Part shown: positions 60,323 through 64,000 of the stretch, piece by piece
Layout: each line of letters opens with the position of its first letter
Position numbering within the stretch: the first letter of the stretch is position 1
NCBI RefSeq assembly: GCF_900141785.1
Contig: NZ_FQYP01000013.1
Coordinates: forward strand, 1 to 64,000
From: Aquimarina spongiae
GTDB taxonomy: Bacteria > Bacteroidota > Bacteroidia > Flavobacteriales > Flavobacteriaceae
Length of the DNA stretch: 64,000 nucleotides
Reading direction: 5' to 3'
Notes under the pieces: generated by a model
Database searches by the model: none
Told to the model about the DNA's origin: nothing
The model's input: only the letters and a program-made list of their open reading frames with translations
Position numbers and translations under genes: made by a program

Positions 60323-61717
60323 ATGCAACGATTAAAGTTTAAAGAGAAAGTTGGATACGGATTAGGAGATTTTGCATCGTCAATGTTCTGGAAACTATTT
60401 TCGATGTATCTGTTATTTTTCTATACCGATGTTTTCGGAATTTCTGCAGCGGCAGTAGGAACTATGTTTTTACTTACTAGAGTATTCGATGGAGCAAATG
60501 ATCCCATAATGGGGATCATTGCCGATAGAACCAATACCAAATGGGGGAAATTCAGACCCTATTTGCTGTGGATGGCAATTCCATTTGCAATAATCGGTAC
60601 GCTTACCTTTACAACACCAGGTTTTACGGGAACAGGTAAACTAATATACGCTTATGTTACTTATACGCTTATGATGATTGTGTATACCTCGGTCAATGTT
60701 CCTTATGCCTCTTTGTTAGGTGTAATGACCTCTAATCTTAAAGACAGAACGGCTTTATCTACATATCGATTTGTTTTTGCTTTTGCCGGAAGTATTTTAG
60801 TTCTTGCTTTTGCAGAACCATTGGTAAGTGTTTTTAGTACAACAGATACCGGGGTTATAAATGATCAACTAGGATGGCAGTATACTGTCTTGATTTATGC
60901 CGTCATTGCTGCGATTTTGTTCTATTTCACGTTCTATCTTACCAGAGAACGGATTACACCACCTAAAGAACAGAGACACTCTTTAAAAGCAGACCTTTCG
61001 AATCTATTAAAAAATAAGCCCTGGTTTATTCTCCTGGGAGCGGGAGTGTGTTCTTTGATTTTTAATTCTTTAAGAGACGGATCTGCAATCTATTATTTCA
61101 AATATTACTTTGATACACAAGAGGCGTTTCAATTTCCTCTTTTAAAAGTAGATGTAACATATAGTACCTTATATCTGGTACTTGGTCAGGCAGCGAATAT
61201 TGTTGGAGTGATTTTGGCCAAACCTATATCTGATAAAATAGGAAAAAAAGCTACGTTCTTGTTTGCTATGGCCTTAGCATCAGTATTAAGTTGTGTTTTC
61301 TTTTGGTTTGAAGAAGGTGATCTGGAGTTGATATTTGTATTTCAGTTTTTGATTAGCACCTGCGCAGGAATTATATTTCCTCTGTTATGGTCGATGTATG
61401 CAGATATTGCCGATTTCTCAGAGTGGAAAACAGGAAGACGTGCAACCGGACTTATATTTTCTTCATCCTCTATGTCTCAAAAACTAGGATGGACTTTGGG
61501 AGGTGCTTTAACAGGTTGGTTATTGGCTTATTATGGATTTGAAGCAAATGCTGTACAAAGCGAAGAAGCAAAAACAGGAATTCGAATGATGTTAAGTTTT
61601 GCTCCTGCGATCGGTGCATTGCTTTCTGCGCTATTTATATATTTCTACAAGCTTGATGATGCGTTAATTTTTGATATTAATAAAGAACTCACTGAAAGAA
61701 GAAATACCACCAACTAA
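60323..61717 (+). CDS. GPH-family (MFS-type) glycoside:cation symporter
   Basis: The 464-residue transporter, from ATG 60323 (MQRLKFKEKVGYG), has 12 predicted helices. The GPH marks are GLGDFASSMFW, FDGANDPIMGIIADRT and RTALSTYRFVFAFAGS, then FSEWKTGRRATGLIFS. A GTG at 60311 directly after the mannanase stop is an alternative start. In the known pathway it takes up mannobiose with a cation. No SusC/SusD pair is present, so passage of the outer membrane must use a porin or a receptor elsewhere. Confidence 0.9.
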   Translation: MQRLKFKEKVGYGLGDFASSMFWKLFSMYLLFFYTDVFGISAAAVGTMFLLTRVFDGANDPIMGIIADRTNTKWGKFRPYLLWMAIPFAIIGTLTFTTPGFTGTGKLIYAYVTYTLMMIVYTSVNVPYASLLGVMTSNLKDRTALSTYRFVFAFAGSILVLAFAEPLVSVFSTTDTGVINDQLGWQYTVLIYAVIAAILFYFTFYLTRERITPPKEQRHSLKADLSNLLKNKPWFILLGAGVCSLIFNSLRDGSAIYYFKYYFDTQEAFQFPLLKVDVTYSTLYLVLGQAANIVGVILAKPISDKIGKKATFLFAMALASVLSCVFFWFEEGDLELIFVFQFLISTCAGIIFPLLWSMYADIADFSEWKTGRRATGLIFSSSSMSQKLGWTLGGALTGWLLAYYGFEANAVQSEEAKTGIRMMLSFAPAIGALLSALFIYFYKLDDALIFDINKELTERRNTTN

Positions 61718-61728
61718 AAACAATTGTA

Positions 61729-62919
61729 ATGATTAACGAACCAAAGAAATCAATATCAAGACGTTTTGAAGCTTTACTACGACAACATAAAGAGTTAGTT
61801 CAACAACCAAATGCTATTATCCAATCTGGAAATGGTATTGTTTCAAGGTATCAGAATCCAATACTCACTGCAAAACATGCACCTTTGCATTGGCGTTATG
61901 ATTTAAATCCAGAAACCAATCCATTTTTTTTAGAACGTATAGGAGTTAATGCAACATTTAATGCAGGAGCAATCAAATGGGGAGACAATTATGTGCTTTG
62001 CGTTCGTGTAGAAGGATATGATAGAAAATCTTTTTTTGCTATTGCTGAAAGCCCTAACGGGATTGATAATTTCAAGTTTTGGGACGAGCCTGTGGTGATG
62101 CCTCAAACCGATAACCCAGAAATCAACGTTTATGATATGCGTCTGATCGCGCATGAAGATGGCTGGATTTATGGGGTTTTTTGTGCAGAACGAAAAGATC
62201 CTAATGCTCCGGCAGGCGATGTTTCTAGTGCAATAGCCAGTGCAGGAATTGCTCGCACAAAGGATCTTAAGAATTGGGAAAGATTACCGGATTTAGTTAC
62301 TCCTTCGAACCAACAAAGAAATGTGGTGTTACACCCAGAATTTGTAAATGGGAAGTATTGTTTGTATACACGCCCCCAGGATGGTTTTATTGAAACTGGA
62401 AAAGGGGGAGGGATAGGAATAGGGTATACCCATTCTATGGAACAGGCTGTAATAGAAAAAGAGGAAGTTATTTTTGATAAAAAATTCCACACGGTTTATG
62501 AGTTGAAAAATGGACTTGGTCCAGCTCCGCTAAAAACCGATGAAGGATGGCTTCATTTGGCACATGGAGTAAGGAATACGGCAGCAGGACTTCGATATGT
62601 GTTGTACATGTTTATGACAGATTTGGAGGATATTACCAAAGTAATTCATTATCCAGGAGGATATTTTATGGCTCCCAATGATCAAGAAATCATAGGGGAC
62701 GTAGGAAATGTATTGTTCTCAAATGGTTGGATAAAAGATCCCGATGGTACCGTCTATATCTACTACGCTTCTTCAGATGTGCGTATGCATGTTGCCACTT
62801 CAACCATAGATGTATTGGTGGATTATTGTAAAAATACACCAGCCGATTCATTTACCAGTGCAGGATCAGTGGATAGCATATTAAAACTCATCAAAAAAAA
62901 TAGAGAATTCGAAATGTAA
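61729..62919 (+). CDS. GH130 4-O-beta-mannosyl-glucose phosphorylase
   Basis: The 396-residue five-blade propeller has RRFEALLRQHKELVQ, FNAGAIKWGDNYVL, the catalytic Asp in VYDMRLIAHEDG, LHPEFVNGKY, GLGPAPLKTDEGWLHLAHG and YYASSDVRMHVATST. It cleaves mannosyl-glucose with phosphate to mannose 1-phosphate and glucose. With the epimerase it completes the use of mannobiose without loss of the bond energy. The closest type is GH130 subfamily 1. It is the last gene of the cluster, 11 bp after the transporter. Confidence 0.92.
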   Translation: MINEPKKSISRRFEALLRQHKELVQQPNAIIQSGNGIVSRYQNPILTAKHAPLHWRYDLNPETNPFFLERIGVNATFNAGAIKWGDNYVLCVRVEGYDRKSFFAIAESPNGIDNFKFWDEPVVMPQTDNPEINVYDMRLIAHEDGWIYGVFCAERKDPNAPAGDVSSAIASAGIARTKDLKNWERLPDLVTPSNQQRNVVLHPEFVNGKYCLYTRPQDGFIETGKGGGIGIGYTHSMEQAVIEKEEVIFDKKFHTVYELKNGLGPAPLKTDEGWLHLAHGVRNTAAGLRYVLYMFMTDLEDITKVIHYPGGYFMAPNDQEIIGDVGNVLFSNGWIKDPDGTVYIYYASSDVRMHVATSTIDVLVDYCKNTPADSFTSAGSVDSILKLIKKNREFEM

Positions 62920-62935
62920 GTCTTTATTTCTTTGG

Positions 62936-63400
62936 TTATTCGCCTTTTAAATTTAGACGCATTTCAATTAGATGTTTTTCAAATCCAGCTTTCTCATAGG
63001 CTCTTATGGCTCTTGGGTTTTTTTCATAAACTGTCAGTCGAACTTCTTCCAGATTTTTGGTTGCAAACCAATCGCATAAATACTGGATTATAGCTTGACT
63101 CACTCCCATCCCGCGATAGGCATCTTTTACATACATAAATCCTATGTATCCTAATTGCTTTTGTTTGAAAAATGATTTCCGATTTCGTATTTGTCCATAC
63201 CCACTTCCAACAATTTCTCCATCAATTTCTGCAACAGCTACTTCTGTATGATCGGAGGTTACATATGCACCAATGTCATAATAACTGATAGCTTCTTTTT
63301 GTTTCAGAGTTACATCCATAGGGCGCTCGGCCTCAATGATTTTTTGTTCAAAATCGAGTAAAATAGGAAGTTCTTCAATAGTAGCTGATCTGATAATCAT
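62936..63400 (-). CDS. GNAT-family N-acetyltransferase
   Basis: The protein has 154 residues from ATG 63400 (MIIRSATIEELPIL), the usual GNAT start; the frame runs to 63436 through the terminator stem and is not used. The acetyl-CoA loop is YRGMGVSQAIIQYL, and the end is YEKNPRAIRAYEKAGF. The acceptor is unknown. It is convergent with the GH130 gene and probably not part of the mannan pathway. Confidence 0.9.
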   Translation of the reverse strand: MIIRSATIEELPILLDFEQKIIEAERPMDVTLKQKEAISYYDIGAYVTSDHTEVAVAEIDGEIVGSGYGQIRNRKSFFKQKQLGYIGFMYVKDAYRGMGVSQAIIQYLCDWFATKNLEEVRLTVYEKNPRAIRAYEKAGFEKHLIEMRLNLKGE

Positions 63401-63424
63401 GATGTTTTTTATAAGAAGGGTTAA

Positions 63425-63448
63425 AAAAAGCGCCAATTGGCGCTTTTT
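63425..63448. terminator. Palindromic terminator between pruA and the GNAT gene
   Basis: AAAAAGCGCCAATTGGCGCTTTTT is split here as two 12-base arms, AAAAAGCGCCAA and TTGGCGCTTTTT. It lies 20 bp past the pruA stop on the minus strand. Confidence 0.78.
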
Positions 63449-63467
63449 AAATTTATAAGATATGTGG

Positions 63468-64000
63468 TTATTCTCCTAAGAAAGGATATCTGTAATCCGA
63501 TGGGGATACGAATGTTTCCTTAATCGTTCTAGGAGATACCCAACGTAATAAGTTCAAATAAGAACCTGCTTTGTCATTGGTTCCAGAAGCTCTTGCTCCA
63601 CCAAAAGGTTGTTGTCCTACAACGGCTCCAGTTGGTTTGTCATTGATATAGAAGTTTCCTGCACAATTTTCAAGTGCTTTGGTCGCTTCTGCAGCAGCAT
63701 AACGATCCGTAGAGAATATGGCACCTGTAAGTGCATATTCGCTGGTTCCATCTACTAATGTTAACATGCTATTCCAATCGCTATCTTCATACACATAAAT
63801 AGTGATTACAGGACCAAAAAGTTCTGTACACATAGTCGTGTATTTTGGATCCTTTGTTACAATTACAGTTGGCTCTACAAAGTATCCTTTGGATTTGTCA
63901 TAACCTCCACCGGCTATAACCTCTGCATCACTATCGTTTTTAGCTTGATCGATGTATTTGGCTAATTTGTCAAAAGACCCTTCGTGAATAACCGCAGTAA
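63468..64000 (-). CDS. pruA: 1-pyrroline-5-carboxylate dehydrogenase, 3' part
   Basis: The frame runs off the window; the 177 C-terminal residues are visible. ATG 63833 is internal. The part includes GYFVEPTVIV, TELFGPVITIYVYED, ALTGAIFSTDR, NFYINDKPTGAVVGQQPFGGARASGTNDKAGS and WVSPRTIKE, written here in pieces as family marks of the aldehyde dehydrogenase oligomerisation and NAD regions. The catalytic Cys lies outside. The enzyme oxidises glutamate semialdehyde to glutamate in proline breakdown. Confidence 0.92.
   Translation of the reverse strand, partial: TAVIHEGSFDKLAKYIDQAKNDSDAEVIAGGGYDKSKGYFVEPTVIVTKDPKYTTMCTELFGPVITIYVYEDSDWNSMLTLVDGTSEYALTGAIFSTDRYAAAEATKALENCAGNFYINDKPTGAVVGQQPFGGARASGTNDKAGSYLNLLRWVSPRTIKETFVSPSDYRYPFLGE

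Noticed and set aside
63468..63833. A short complete gene from ATG 63833
   Set aside because: The frame continues to the end of the window with aldehyde dehydrogenase sequence, so this ATG is internal to pruA.

Overview
The window reads as chromosomal DNA of a marine member of the Flavobacteriaceae (Bacteroidota), most like Aquimarina or a close relative; the genus is an inference. The reasons are low GC, type IX secretion (T9SS) C-terminal sorting domains, PorT, a TonB receptor paired with a DUF4249 lipoprotein, TamL, a short primary sigma factor, and -7 boxes of the form TAnnTTTG in place of a standard -10. No rRNA, tRNA, CRISPR array or intact insertion sequence was seen.

Layout. 1-1152 is the end of a secreted T9SS protein. 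A small cysteine-containing peptide with a double-glycine leader follows. 1.7-8.2 kb holds an ECF sigma system: a TonB receptor and DUF4249 lipoprotein on one strand, and on the other the sigma factor, an anti-sigma-like protein, two envelope proteins and a 53-residue ORF. 8.2-25.3 kb is rich in metal-related genes: a His/Met heptad lipoprotein, a Fur/Zur-type regulator, a COG0523 GTPase with unfamiliar partners, a HupE/UreJ protein, a DUF6702 protein, an ABC transporter whose permease carries a 12-histidine loop, MerC, FolE and an MtfA-like peptidase. 25.4-30.6 kb holds YpdA, a CRTAC1-like T9SS protein, a membrane AraC regulator, Rpe and a BLUF photoreceptor.

30.7-32.2 kb is a small accessory island between 17-bp direct repeats. 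It carries two duplicated XRE regulators and a decayed tyrosine integrase, and sits at the terminator of rpoD. 33.4-36.5 kb is a second ECF system. 37-54.6 kb is mostly core: pnp, rpsO, accD, fbaA, tamL, trmH, porT, ubiE, trkA, trkH, an aminotransferase, a desaturase and rsmG. 54.6-56.8 kb has a LytTR regulator divergent from a PDZ-alpha/beta hydrolase. 56.8-62.9 kb is a compact mannan pathway: AraC regulator, mannobiose 2-epimerase, GH26 mannanase, GPH transporter and GH130 phosphorylase. The window ends with a GNAT acetyltransferase and the 3' part of a P5C dehydrogenase.

Three links come from the sequence itself. The two ECF systems share a promoter motif, GCAAC(C/T), 15-16 bp, then GTC(T/A), seen four times. 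It lies before both sigma genes, before the TonB receptor, and before an otherwise unknown lipoprotein gene. The region between the ABC operon and merC-folE has back-to-back promoters around a near-palindrome that could be a metal-regulator operator. The rpoD-adjacent repeats bracket an integrase relic, so this site has probably served as an attachment site.
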